DNA from: Typhlomys cinereus
Lineage: Eukaryota > Chordata > Mammalia > Rodentia > Platacanthomyidae
Direction of reading: 5' to 3'
Assembly (NCBI GenBank): GCA_023101885.1
Contig: JALPQD010000241.1
Coordinates: 2,005,001-2,069,000, forward strand
Length of the DNA: 64,000 nt
Within the stretch, counting starts at the first letter, position 1, and each line of letters opens with the position of its first letter. The position numbers and the translations under genes were made by a program. Below are positions 12,606-25,440 of the stretch, one piece after another. The notes under the pieces were generated by a model, which saw nothing but the letters and a program-made list of their open reading frames with translations, made no database searches and had not been told where the DNA came from.

Positions 12606-13734
12606 CTGAAGTGAACAAGAGGTTAAAGAGTAAGAGCATTAAAAAAAAAAAAAAACAAAAGCAAAGAAAAAAAAACCAACTTGGTTCCTGAGCTTTACTA
12701 TTTACCCAACAAACTCCAGGTTTCATGTGTTCTGTTTGTTTTTCCATTAAATGGCAAAGTATTCTTTTACTGTCAGGAGCTGCCACTGCTGACCCCGTGC
12801 TAAGCTACTCTATCACATGGTCGTACAACTGGTTCCTAACGTTTAAAAGGCTTCAAGCTAGGAAGCTTAAACTTGATGTCTATTGAGTATCCATCTCATC
12901 ACTGACAAGAGGAGAATTTATAAGCACCTGCATGTAACAAAGTAAGCTGTAAGGATGCATACAGCAGCTGAACAGAAGCAATTTTCATTTTGGCCACCAT
13001 TAAACAAAGGAGATTTGTATAAGAAAAAAGAAAAGAGTCACTGAAAACAAGATAAAGTCTCTGGGACAAACAAAACTTTAAAAATATATTTCACACCATG
13101 CGCCACTCCATCCCTGCAAAATAGTTAAGACTGAAATACTCTGGTAAATTATTTCTTGCTTAAACTGTTGGCTTTTTCCAAAAACAAAACATAATGAAAA
13201 ACTAGCCACATCTTTCCTTATGAAAATAAGCTTTGTCATGTTTTCTCTAGAATTACGTGGTCAACAGACCCAATAGCAAAGGTTTTGTTACCTGATCACT
13301 ACATGCTCAAACAAATACAGGAAAGAAGTGATAAATATGATGTTCAAAGCAAATTTAAGCTTATGACACTTCAAAGGAAAAAGTGATTTAATAGTTAAAA
13401 TTCATCTTAGTATTACAAATACAAATGTCATCTCTTTTCCATGTGGAAAATCTGTTGTGGCTATTGCTAATCTAACAGTAAAAATGCTCCCCACATAGAA
13501 GAGTAAGTAGGTTCCTTCATCAGAGAATAAACTAGCATCAGGTTTTACTCTAAATGCATGTATCTTGCCTAAAGGTCTCCTTTGATTTAAAACATTTTTA
13601 ATTCTCCTTTTCTTTTTTGCTTTTATAATTATACAATCCTATCAGCAATTTAGAAATGGAGTTTTCTTGGAAAATTAAAATCTACTACATGTAATACATG
13701 ATAATTAAAGTTTTATTTAAAAAAAAAACAAACA

Positions 13735-13968
13735 AACCAGGAGCTAGTAAATGGCTCAGTGGTTAAAAGAGCTTGCTGTGCAAGCCTGATTACCTGAGTT
13801 TAGATCCCTAAAACCTGCCAAATGCAGCAGTGCAAGCATCTGTAATCCCGGCGCAACTATGAGAACCAGAAGGTACAGAAGCCTGTCTGCAACACAGTGG
13901 AAGGGCAAAGACCCAAGGTTGTGCTCAGACCTCCACATGCATGGCATGTTCACATATGCCCATGTATG

Positions 13969-14023
<55 letters not shown>
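13735..14023 (+). mobile_element. B2/B3-like SINE with long (CA)n tail
   Basis: The head GGAGCTAGTAAATGGCTCAG, TGGTTAAAAGAGCTTGCTGT, the B-box-like GAGTTTAGATCC and the body CATCTGTAATCCCGGCGCAA lead into GACCTCCACATGCATGGCAT and a CA tract at 13971-14023. It belongs to a different subfamily from the GC-rich SINE: the body is not shared. Confidence 0.8.
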
Positions 14024-14024
<1 letters not shown>

Positions 14025-14133
14025 GACTAAGCAATTCCTTTACAAAGATCCCTTGAACAAACATTACCATGTCTGAGTAAACTGGGAGGCAGAATAATTT
14101 TTTTTAATTCATTTGGGGCTATGATTTTGGCAC

Positions 14134-14253
14134 AACCTCACTTTCCTATACCTATCAACAAAAATATGTAAATTAACCTCACTTTCCTACACCTATCAAC
14201 AAAAATATGTAAATCAACCTCACTTTCCTATACTTATCAACAAAAATATGCAT
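14134..14253. repeat. Three-copy 41-bp tandem repeat
   Basis: The unit AACCTCACTTTCCTATACCT with ATCAACAAAAATATGTAAAT starts at 14134, 14175 and 14216. Copies differ at a few bases. Confidence 0.95.
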
Positions 14254-16312
14254 GTTGGCAGCCAGTCACAACAGTAAACACTGACTGCTGAGACTTGAGG
14301 GGTGCCAGCAGCTCTGCAGGACAAGAGGGCTCCTTCAAGAACCACCAACTTCCTGAGCACAGTAGTCAATCAAAACTTTTGATGAGGCAAAGGCCACATT
14401 GCCTTCTTTCTAACCAGCATCTTCCAAATCAACAAGTAAGTCTGTGTTTTCACTCATGAAATAATCCATGAACATGAATACAAACTTCACAAAAAAACAA
14501 TGTTTAGCTATGAGATTAACAGTCAGGTGCTTTTATCTAAAGCAGTATGACCAGGGACTTTCCTCAACTTTAGCTATTTCATGAAGAAAGCACCGATTTC
14601 TTCACCACTGACTTTTTGCTTCCCCTATAGCTGGAAACTGAGCACCAAGTCTGTTATGACTCCTTTTGGTAAAACAAGTAACTCGCCCACATAAAATATA
14701 CCAAACCCAAATTCACATTCACTTCTGAAATTTATCTTACTTCCTTCTTAAAACCTTAAACACCATTTCTTAATATTTTGACAATAGTTATATGCGATTA
14801 ATTTTCAAAGCCTGAAATTACTCATTTTTACCTTTCTCAACCGGCACTAAAGACACAATCTCACATAACTCACGGTTGCTCAGGTTAAACTGTGACCCCT
14901 GGACCAGAAAGCAATAATCCTAGCCCGGGTGGCCAAGGACAGACACCCAAATGAAAAGCACATAGCCAGGCATCAACTTACAGCCACTCCCATGTTTCTG
15001 AAATGACAACCTGCCAGGGTCCCAAAATAGACTTGTTTTTCTACTGTATTTTAAAAATTAGAAACCTCATTTAAATTTTGAGATAGCAGTCATTCTAAAA
15101 CAATTATAAATTTAAAAACCTTAAGTTGCTAAAAATTCTACTCCGGGTTGCTTAAATCACTCAATTGGGGTTGGGAATGGGAGTTAAAACAGCTAACAGC
15201 CTCTCATGAGGAAAAATAACCATTGTGTTTAAATTGTTTTTTGTTGTTTGTTCATTTCTCTCCAAACCTCATATCCACAGTACTAAAATCTATTTTAAAA
15301 AATTGCCGAAAGTTAACAAAGAACAGCCAAGAATAATCAAATTCTAAGGACAAAACAGTCAGCTCTTACCCACAAAAGCACAGGAGCAGACATGAAGACA
15401 GGGACTCCACCTACAGCTGGCAGCAGGTGGTGTATAAAAGCAAGCATTCAACTGACCTTTATCTTCTTCAGAAGACCAGATCAACACTGCTTCCAATTCC
15501 AGTTTCGGCTTCAGTCTCAACCCCTTAACAAGTTTTATTCACATAGTGTATTTCCACTAATAACAGTGGTTTCTCTCTGCTGTCTCTGAACATGGTTACC
15601 CTGAGACGGAACAGGCTGCTGTGTGAGCAATCTGCTCTGTGCAGCTGCTTCACCAAGATAAGCAGACATAAGGTCTGCCTGGTGACAGCAGCTCAGCAGG
15701 CTGGGCTTGGGCGGAAATCCTACATCCTATCCCCTGTGCTGCACAGGGTACTGAATTCTCAGACTCTGCCCAAAGGCAACAGCCTGGAGGTCTGTTCCTC
15801 AGTCAGGAAAAGGAGAAGACACACCCCCGCAACTTAACCAATGACTAATACCACCATTTTGGACATTTGTTTCAAGTGGTACTTACAGTTGCTTGTGAAA
15901 TCACTGACTTTAAATCTGCTCAAAATGCAGACTAATGCGAAATGGATAAAGTAAGTTTTTACTAACTTGCTTTAACACATCCTTTTCAGCACTGATCCAT
16001 GAGTCTCATAAAATTCTTAAAAAATTTCCTCATTATTCAGCATTGTCTCAGATCTAGGTACTATCCCCCAGATTTAGAAGTTGAATAGCTCCAATGAAAT
16101 AGAGCAATTGTAGGCTTGAAAACAATCAAGTTATATGCCTAATACAGGAAGTAAAATCTCTCCAACCTAAGATGACGTACGTCTGTCTCCTGACAGTAGT
16201 GACTATTAACTTGGCAATTTACACAAGTGAGCAAATAAGACCGTATATTTTTTAATAGCCAGTACATCATATGGTTCTTGAAACTATGAAATTTATATTC
16301 TGCTTTGCTTAC

Positions 16313-19300
16313 CTGTTGCTGGTTCAGGCCCATGGCCAGACAGAATAACGCTCTCTGAATCATCCTTCCCAGCAAGGCACTCTGCAAGGTTTCCAGTGGC
16401 ATCTTCATGACCACGACACATTTGCAGGATCTCCCCAGATGGGAAAGCACTTGCTGTCTCTGCAGAAGCATTTTCTAGCTGTTCAGCCTGAGGACCTGAA
16501 TCAGGACTGGGCAGGGATCTGTCACCAATTTCTCCCTCAGTCATCAGCACTCTGGAAGCCCTGACTTGCTCAATGACAGTCTCCACTATACGAGTGGCAG
16601 TCTCCTCTATAGGATCTACTCCCATAGGCACACATGCAGCTTGGGTTGAAACCATGCAAGGCAGAGAGGTGGAATTACTTTCTTCTCCTTGGGATGAGGC
16701 TTGTCTCAGGCCAACTGGGAGGGCGCTGACATCCAGACTTGAGAATCCTGTTTCTGTGGGAAGCTTGTTAGCAAAAGAATGCTGTCCTTCATCATCCATC
16801 TGTTCCTCTCTGGAGTCGCTCATGGTACCGCTGGGGTATGCTGCCTCCAGCTTCTCTCTTTTGCAATCAAGGGGTACCATTTCTGAGGTTACAGGTCCCT
16901 GTAAGCTAGTCACACATTTGTCTGGTACAGCTTCTGGAAAACTCAGAGGCACATTCTTCTTCTGGCTCAACAATTCTGAAATTGGGACGTCTGTGATTTG
17001 ATGTAACAGATCCTTTCTTCTGGGCTCAGAGGGATATTGCAGAGCATTAACCACTGCATCTCCCACTACATTTCTGCTTACCTCACAAGCACTGCTTCTC
17101 CCTTGGGACTGAGTACTCTTCATTCCAACATCCAAAGCAAAAGACTGGTTGCAATTAAGAGCCTCAGATACATTTGGCAGTAAACTTGGCAACAGGGACG
17201 AGCTGCTCTGCTCTGCACCCAAGGCTTCCTGACTCGAGTCTGCAGCCAGATTTGCTCCTTGTGGCACCAGGCTGTGCATGGCCCCACCTCCAGTCAGCAG
17301 GGAGATCTGTGGGGCCACTTCCTTGTTGTACTTCGTTTCTGTGTTCAGACAGGCGGAAGAAGTGCTGGGCGACTTACCATCCTCAGCACTGCCAGCCAAG
17401 ACAGATTTTTCACACACTGATGTTGCCTCTTGACCAGGAGGTAGTGTTCTCTGCTCTTCCAAGAGCATTTCAGAAGAAAGCACGTCTTCCTTAATGGAGA
17501 AACACATCATTTCTTTATTCATGGCATCTTGTCCATGAGCTGCAGAGTTTTCTGGAACCGCCAAATCTTTTCCTTCTTCAGGCAAAACTGAGTCAGAAGC
17601 CAAAGCAGTTTTATCCACATTTGTTAGAGAAGAGGCAGTTGGAACTTCAGGAGCTGCTGCAGGGCCAGAAGCCTCATGCTCCCCACCAAGGCCTAGGGGA
17701 TTAGTATTTCCCATGCTGGGCTGACATGCTACAGCAGTAGAGGGTGTGGATGGTCTTGCTGCCCAGTCTTCTAGCAGCTGCTTATCAGGATCACTCAGCT
17801 CTCCTGGCTCCCCGCTGGCTGGGCCATCTCTACAAGCTGCAGCCCTAAGTAGTTTGGGAGTTGCTGTTCCCTTTTCTTTCTGGGCGGGGACAAAAGAAAG
17901 TGCGTCATCTTGGCTTACTGATTCACTGTTTGGGCCGCCTGCCGGGGAGAGAATGCTGCCTGATGGCATTGCCTGACCTGCCACCAGTTCCTTCTCACAC
18001 TCAGACACAACTGGAGGCGGATGTGGAACATTGTCAAGCATATTTGTTAAAGGTCTATCTTGCTTCAAATCTTTTTCTTGGCCTTTTTCATCTAAAGGAT
18101 TTAGAGAACAAAACTCCGCACATTCCTGGATATCTGTCACAGGGTCAAAAGTAACCGAGTTACTTTGTGGGTCTTTAGGGTAAAGAGCAGTACACAGGTC
18201 TTGCTTGTTCAGCTGCCATGTTGTACTTTCAGGCCGGGTAATTGTGTCAATGCTGTGTTTTACAACCAATTCTCCACTGGAAGACACTGTGTTCTCTTGA
18301 CATGCAGACTCAACACCGAGTATGTCAGTTCCCGCTGTGGAATGATGCAGTCCCAGTGACTTGCTGTCTTGTCTCTGAGAGTGACATGAATTGGCTGATT
18401 TCTGGCTTGGCACCACATCTCTTTTTAGCCCAGAAAAGGTTAAATCCGAAGGTAATGGAGTCTCACACGGGCCACTAAAATGAGTAACAGGTTCGGATTC
18501 ATCGGGAAGCTTGTCTCCTGTTTCTGTTAGATCACCTAAAGCATCAACTTTCTCTTCACTGCTTCTCTCCCTAATTTCCATTCCTGCTTTTGGAGTGGTG
18601 ATTTCTCTGGGATCCAATGAAAATGAAGACTCAGAGAGAGTCTTGTTAGCACCCAGGGCATTAGTGGTAAAGACACAGTTTGGAATACTGGCTTTCTCCA
18701 CAGGTTCTCTTGTAATTTGAACATCAGAAGCCCCAGCTGTGCTGATGAAACAAGAATTCTCAAGTCTTTGCTTTGCACTTTCCCCCGCTGAAACCTTATT
18801 GATCTGGAGGGTAGCAGCTGAGTTCATGACACCATGTTCCAAGTTCCCTGAGCTCTCTGGGGCACCAACATCAGCTGTTGCATTGTCTACAAGTTCCCTT
18901 CCAGAAGAATGCTGGCATGTGCCTTGTTCTGTGATCATGGCTCCCTGCAGCTCACAGCCCATGCTGCTAAGAGAATCCTTATCTGTGGCCACACCAGGAG
19001 ATTTTGTTCCACTTTCCTCGCTTCTATTTGCACAGGATGGAAGGTCTTCCTCATCCCTGACTCTATAATCAGGCTTGATCTGAATGCAACAATCTTGATT
19101 GCACACAGATGCAGAGTCTACAACAGATGCTGGCTCCACTTCCTCCCCTTTTGTTTCCACGCCTTTATTTTTCTTCCTATGAGAACAGTCTGTATTCCCT
19201 TTCTCAACCACACTTGATGAGTCACAAGAACTCTGTGTCTGTCCCACAGGGCTCCCCTGACAGCAGAGAGTGCTCTTGGTCTCTTCAGAAGAAGGCTGTC

Positions 19301-19421
19301 GTCTGTCTGAGGACTCTGATGCACAGGAAAGGAACTGCCTATTTGCCTCTGAGGCACTGGGTAGACTAGAAGAATCTTGTGTTGTCACCATAAGATTGTC
19401 CATCTGTTTGAAGTTAGTTTT
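16313..19421 (-). CDS. AKAP13: AKAP13 very long coding exon with PKA RII-anchoring helix
   Basis: This 3109-base exon has acceptor TTTTCCTCCTAG|AAAACTAAC and donor ACAG|GTAAGC. It enters in phase 0 and leaves in phase 1. It opens with KTNFKQMDNLMVTTQDSSS and ends near GHGPEPAT. The sequence is rich in Ser, Glu, Asp, Thr, Gln and Pro with no predicted fold, as expected for the single large AKAP13 exon. Recognisable family anchors are RKKNKGVETKGEEVEPA, DALSFVPAQKEKGTATP, HNKEV-like KYNKEVAPQISLLT and the RII helix PIEETATRIVETVIEQV near the C-terminal end. In the cell the protein tethers PKA and activates RhoA through DH-PH domains encoded beyond this window. About 1036 codons are uninterrupted, which argues against a pseudogene. 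Opposite-strand open frames here are composition shadows. Confidence 0.96.
16563..16616 (-). other. AKAP13: RII-binding amphipathic helix (Ht31-type) of AKAP13
   Basis: Eighteen codons read DPIEETATRIVETVIEQV. The Ile/Val spacing and the IEE, RIV and VIEQV blocks correspond to the AKAP-Lbc helix that docks on the dimerisation domain of PKA RII subunits, the source of the Ht31 peptide. Compared with the human peptide as I recall it, the leading Leu is Pro and two Ala positions are Thr, while the central hydrophobic Ile and Val residues are kept. Confidence 0.9.
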
Positions 19422-22063
19422 CTAGGAGGAAAACAAAGATACTTAAAAAAACCAAACCAAAACAAAACAAAACAAAAAAACCCAACCTGCCTAAGGAAAA
19501 GATTTCACTGACACCCGTGTGCAAAATCCTTTTGGATAGAATTCACTCCCCCCTTCAGGCTATCCAAGATCACACATGATGCACTAATTCAAGCAATCAA
19601 ATTAACTGTCTTTCCTTTCTATTAATATGCCCTTTTCGCCTATCTATATATCCATTGGGATATTAACATTGCTTATAACAAACACAGTGATTCTGTATTT
19701 TGAAATTATTTTAAAATATAATTAAAATTAAGCCTCAAACCCCCCCTTTAAAAAAAAAATCAAGATAAATATCTTTGACTAAGCACCGAAGAAGAATCTT
19801 CTAAGAACTCTTTTCTGGGAGCAGTCTGCTTCCACTACCTCATCTATTCAAGGAAAACTGAAGCCTAAGCAGCTTCATAAACTCTTTTTCAGTCACAAGA
19901 TGATGCTAGACTCTCTTGCGCCATCATCATTTACTGTCATTTAGTCCCCAAAGTATGCTTGACCCAACTTAATTGACCATTTTAGGTTCATAATTTCAAC
20001 CATGGCACAATGTACACTATTTGGCCTTTGGGGAAAAAAAGGAGTTCTTCTAGTATCCAATACTGAATACTAAATAAGTAAGAACATACAACATTGATAT
20101 CTAACATTTAATTACTGTCTGGGACACTATGTCTTGAAGATGTTACAAGTAGTCATCTCAAAAAAAAAAGTTTTAAAACTTTGGGGGATTAGGGTTTGGT
20201 GTGTTTTCTGAACGCCTCCCCATGTAGTCCTGCCCACCCAGGGTGCCCTCAAACTCGTGGAGATCTTCCTACTTCTGCTGGGGCTGCAAGTGAGTATCAA
20301 CAGACATACTTGGACTAAAGATTTTTTTTCTTAATTATACAAATACAACCAACAAGAAGGGAATAAATAAAAGCAACCCATCACCCTGGTAGAAAAAATA
20401 CCATCATTTAAATATTAAGTGTGAAGACAGATGCAGGAAAAAAACCATGTAATACAATGTTGGAAAACTAATGAAAATTTAAGTTAATCAGAGTTTATAA
20501 ATTATGTAACCTTGTGTATATGCAGACAAGGCTCAGGAAAAATATAGAGCACTAAATATAATTGGATCATTAGTGAATTTATATAAAAAATCAAAAGCAT
20601 GAAGATACGATTCCTTTAATATATAATTATTTCAAAGCATCTGCTTTGCTTTACTATAATATTTGGTCTACTGCAATAATGTCATATACTCTACGTATTC
20701 TCTGACTCATCTGTTTAGTCAGTAAATATATTGAATAGTTCACCATCAGATTGTTTCTGCTGACTTACTGAAGCTATTGTGAAAGTTTGCACTTAAGAAT
20801 AAAATGTGTTATCCTTGATAAAAATTAAGGAATACAAAGAAAATGGATTTTCACTCAAAAAGCATATGCTGCGCTCCTTAAGAATATTCAAAATTAGCTT
20901 TTTTCCATTCCACTTACAGATTATGACAACTAGCCATAACAACTAATGAAGGTGACCACTGCACACTACAGAACGAGAAGTGCTACCTAGAGAATTTTAG
21001 AAGTGCTCAACATAAGCAATCTCCGTATGTCACTTCTTGGATTTTCCTGCCAACCACTCTTTCTAGGTAGTAGCTTTGAAATGTGTGGGTTTTTTTTTAA
21101 ATAATTTATTTTATTTTATTTTATATTTTAGTAGACTACCATTCTTTAAGTAAGAATAGGTGGAGGGGCAAGAATGTGACTTTCTAGCAATCTAGTCAAA
21201 AGACAAAGTGAAAACAGAAACAAACACGATTCTGAAAAGTAGAAGCAGATACTTCACACAACACTAGCATCAAGTGTTTTTTGACTTTCATGACTCAGAA
21301 ATAATGCCTGCTCCTAAGAAGTCTCTGGCATTAAGGTGAACTTTAATGACCCCAATGAAATTATTATCAAAGCCATTTCCAAATCAAATCATATCTGGAA
21401 TAAACTGGATGGAAAAATTATCTCAACTCAGCCTCTGAAATATTAGGCTTAGAAGAGATGACCATTTGATGCCCATATTATACACAATAAATGCTTCCAG
21501 GGAGTCTGTAATGCTTTTACATCTGGCAGCAACTTTATCTTTAAGACTTGAGTGGATTATAAAGCCTTTATTTTTTTAGATGATCTTTTTAACCATTCAT
21601 TTAAATATAGTTACACTATCATCACTCACTGAAACAGTTTGAAAAGGCTTTATTGATGAATAAATTTGCCTTGATCTTTGGCGACAATCTCAGAGCTTTT
21701 TTTTCCTCATTTAATTCTAAAATATTAAACCCAACAACATAAATTTATTTCATGACAAGAAAATTTAATTCTAGTATGCTGCATATTTCTACATCTGCAA
21801 CGAGTATCTTTGTTTAGTTCAGAAATTTGGCAAGGGTATAAAGTTTAAAAATCTCAGCCCTGTACTGTTATCATCCTATTGCCAGTGCTGCCTCTTAGGT
21901 AGCAACATCAAATACTACTAGTGTTGCTTTACGGATTTCACAATATTTGAGGGATGTATTTCCACATTCTAATTACTAATTATGGCAAGATGCACTGGGG
22001 AAATCAGGTAGGTACACATGGGCACACATGTTCTCCTAACTAAAAATGAAAACTTTTCCTTAC
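19422..22063 (-). other. AKAP13: AKAP13 intron 5' of the long exon
   Basis: The first 100 bases next to the long exon contain a runs-of-A block, AAACAAAACAAAAC-like, which is poly-pyrimidine on the transcribed strand. A degraded reverse B1 lies at about 20185-20315 and a TTTTA-type run at 21100. I see nothing else classifiable. Confidence 0.65.
20185..20315 (-). mobile_element. Degraded B1-like SINE, reverse
   Basis: CCATGTAGTCCTGCCCACCC, CCCTCAAACTCGTGGAGATC and CTGCTGGGGCTGCAAGTGAG keep the B1 order on the reverse strand but are strongly diverged. Confidence 0.6.
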
Positions 22064-22262
22064 TGTTAGCTGCTGTTGAATGCTCATAAGTTTAAAAATA
22101 TGTCCAGTGCAACTGTCTCCATGAGATGTGGGTTCATGATGAGATTCAGACTCGGCGGTCAATGTATAGATGTCCAGTTCTCGATGGTGCCTCACAGAAC
22201 AGTCTCCATAAGATATTTCATATGATAAACTACTCCAAGAGTCGGGTTCTCCAGCATTCTCC
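22064..22262 (-). CDS. AKAP13: AKAP13 coding exon linking ankyrin-like part to the long exon
   Basis: The acceptor is GCTTATAG|GGAGAATG and the donor is CTAACA|GTAAGG. The 199-base exon enters in phase 2 and leaves in phase 0. It encodes ENAGEPDSWSSLSYE, then YGDCSVRHHRELDIYTL, SESHHEP and IFKLMSIQQQLT. This matches the AKAP13 stretch that follows the ankyrin-like units. The frame stays open upstream into the intron for about 90 codons, but that part has no family similarity and is not coding. The splice sites are clear and the phase joins both neighbours. Confidence 0.94.
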
Positions 22263-24324
22263 CTATAAGCAAGCAGTCTTTCATTAATATAGAAACAGAA
22301 CGGGTATTTTGAAATCAAATTTCCACTACTATATCCACTTGGGATTTTCAAGACAAGTGAATTTCTTCTTATAAAGGTCCCAGCACTTCCCTCCCACATG
22401 GTACACTCATGCCCACCATGTCTGCTTGCAGTGTATCTAGCCTTCTGCAGTGCTAAAAGGCCCAAAGGCTGTGCTTTACACCAGGTGAAGGAATTTCTGC
22501 CAAAAAGATAAACCGAAATGAAATACACAATGCTATGCCACACATCTCACACTCATAATGGCACACATTTCCAATATTGATCACCCTCTTCTATATTCAA
22601 CAAATACATATCTTTGGTATGATTGTCTTTTTTTTTTTTTTGCTACTTTGATGTAGTGCATAAGGCATAGTTTCAGTTTTCTGGATTCAAGTTCCAATAA
22701 TAATTTCTTAGTGATATACAAAAGTTAATTTCATGATGTACATGCTTGGATATGACAGCTCAAACACAATTTTAAAAAGAGAGAAAAAGAAAATGAAAAA
22801 CTGCATACAGTCTATAGAATAGGGAAGGTCTGCTCTGGTGTTGCTTATGGGTCCTTCTCCTGCTTTTTCTAGGTCCATCTGAATGTTCTGCTCTTTCCAG
22901 AACACAGACCTTCTCTATGTACAATCATAGCTTCCACTTTAAAGACACAAGATTAAGTACTCAGTTTTGCTTTGAGTAGAAGCCCTTCCTGTACCTTTGG
23001 TTAGTAATTAAGTTATCCCTTAGCTTTCTATTTCCACCTTCATATTTAAAGTTGGCCTTGAAAAATGTGCAAAGATTTTATTGTAACCAAATCTAAGTTT
23101 GGCAGAACACAAAAGCACAACTACGAATGCACTAGAAATTCTGTTTTTTCACGTCATTGAGAGGCCTCTACTAAAATCTTTAAGAAAGCAAATGAAAAGG
23201 AGCTCTACAGGTAAAAGAACTTTAATATCACAGGAAGAAATTCCAAAATCTCTATTACTTCTTCCTGCCCCACTTTGTAATCCTAGTAAGGAAAGCATGA
23301 TTACGGCAAAAGCAAAGGGTATTTTATTACTAATTATGGCAACTATCCAGTACAAGCATAATTTCATTACTTCATTAGATAGCAGTGAAGTCTCTTTAAC
23401 TATCACATTCACACCAGAGCAGACTTCAAGGGACAAAAGTCTGGTGTCATCACTGTCCTGAAACTTTCAATCTTCCTTTCTAAAGCAATGTGTATGTCCT
23501 CAGACAATCTTGGGATTCCTGGGTGGGGTCTGCCTTCCAGTTCTGCTCCAGAAACAGGGTCTTTTCTGAGGTTGGCGATTTCCTCACTCATTTATATCCA
23601 CCATAGTGGACAAACAACATGCATCTTCTGAACCACTGGTTCCCACTATTCTGTACAATCCCTTGACACACTACACATAGTCAAATATTTGCTAGGATTC
23701 CACTTCACAGAAAAAAAGAAAGAGTAAAAATTTTCTTCTATTTGTTCTCAAGATGTTTAAGAATGAAGAGAAAACCAAGTGTTGGAATTACAGGCTTGTG
23801 CCACCAGGCTGGACCTAAAAATAACAGATTTTGATAAATGTACTACCTCATGAGAGAATAAATACCTTGTTAAGAATATACACTGAAATATTTTGGAACA
23901 AAGATCTGATATTGTCACTTCCTCTCAGAGTTTACTAAAATGATAGCTGTGTGATAAAGTGAACTATTAACAATTAGTGAATGAGGTGAAGAACAAAGAA
24001 TTCACTGTATTATTTTTGAATTTTATGAGTTTAAAATTTTGAAATACAAAAAGCTAAATACCAAATTTGAATAATGTAGAAAGTAAAATTGATTCTTCTG
24101 TAATGATAAATCTATTTACTTAAGGTAGAAAAGAAAATATTAACTGGGTATCTATGAAGATACAGACATGTAAGCAAGTACTTTTAAGTGCTATTATTTA
24201 ATCTTAAATTACTATTTCCAAATAGTATAATTCCTGTCTCAGAGGTGAATAAGCTGGTACTCAAACATTAGCTCATTTATTCCAGGTATATCAACATACC
24301 AGCAATTTGATCAATTTGTATTAA

Positions 24325-24445
24325 AGATGAAACTTTATCACTTGTAAGAACTTAGACTAGATACTTAACTTCTCTGGGCATGTATCTTGAACTATAAAGA
24401 AATGACAATAATTCCCTTATGAAGTTGTGTCAAGTAAACTGGCAC
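24325..24445 (+). mobile_element. MIR fragment
   Basis: AGACTAGATACTTAACTTCT, CTGGGCATGTATCTTGAACT and ATGACAATAATTCCC keep the MIR 3' order, strongly diverged. Confidence 0.5.
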
Positions 24446-25397
24446 AGAGTTGCATCATCAATACATCTGAATCCCAGTTGGACTGGCCCTACCGTCTGTG
24501 ATCATCCACAATATAATACTGTTTAAGGTGGAGAGGATTGATCTTTATAAGGGAAAGTACTTTGGGTCACTACAAATCACAATAAAGGGGGAAAAAGATC
24601 TTTAGGAGGAAGATTCTCTTGGTGAGTTCAAAGAATGTTCATTACAGATGGAGCACTTTCTCAATACACAAACATTCTACTTTAAAAAAGTTCCAAAAGT
24701 CTATTTGCTAATTACTCAACAGAATGATCAGTGCTAATGAAATTCTAACGAAATGAAAGAAATAGCCAGCCCAAATTCCCACTGCCTGTTTTCAAACTAG
24801 GCACATTCTACTAAATAAAGAACAATTATCAATTTTGAGATTGTTCATAAACTGACACCCACAATCCCCTAGCTCTTCCTATGGGAGATGAGGGAATGCT
24901 CTAGTTGCTACAATAATTCACCACCAACTTATCTTGAATTATGTTGAACTGAGACCTTCTTAGAGGTTAAACCACACAATAGTAAGAGGAGCAAGTCCCA
25001 CTGTTGACATCTGACTTAAGTTCATTTACACTGTGCCTACCTACTGTAATAGCACTGTTCAGTCTTAATACCAGAATTCACTTCCATGTGCCAGAAGTCT
25101 CCCAAGTGTTACAGAGAAGGAAAGATTAATAACCCTTTTATAGAGCTGATTTAAGTTAAAGACATTATGAAGAGAGATGTACAAGCTTTACATATATTAA
25201 GTACTCATTATTTTTTACTTTCTTCCAAACACTAAGGAAGGAGCAAATCACCACTTCCTAATATTTATTAACTGGCTCAACAATACATAAGAAACTGAAC
25301 TATGCATACATACTATTCCATTTATTCCCTTAAACACTCGCTGAAGATTGTTAGCCCATCTTACAGAATAGGAATCTGAAGTTCTAAAGAGTTCTTT

Positions 25398-25440
25398 ACC
25401 TATAGTTATTAAGTATAGTTTGACCTATAGTTATTAAGTA
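25398..25440. repeat. Two-copy 25-bp tandem duplication
   Basis: ACCTATAGTTATTAAGTA starts at 25398 and again at 25423. Confidence 0.93.

Larger units (their letters stand above)
12606..16312 (-). other. AKAP13: AKAP13 intron between short exon and long exon
   Basis: It contains a B2/B3-like SINE with a long (CA)n tail at 13735-14023 and a three-copy 41-bp tandem array at 14134. The 15360-15840 part is less AT-rich, with plus-strand frames of 65 and 81 codons, but no family match or splice context supports coding. Confidence 0.7.

Noticed and set aside
13756..14070. A 104-codon minus-strand frame with a long Cys-Val run
   Set aside because: It is a translation of the (CA)n repeat and a SINE.
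15392..15837. Two adjacent plus-strand frames (65 and 81 codons) in a less AT-rich stretch
   Set aside because: No homology, no splice or promoter context, and an in-frame break between them.
16573..19369. Many plus-strand open frames of 64-142 codons opposite the long AKAP13 exon
   Set aside because: They lie wholly within the exon on the other strand, have no recognisable product and follow from its composition and lack of stops.
22263..22543. Upstream extension of the 167-codon frame before the exon at 22262
   Set aside because: The extension precedes a clear splice acceptor and has no AKAP13 similarity.
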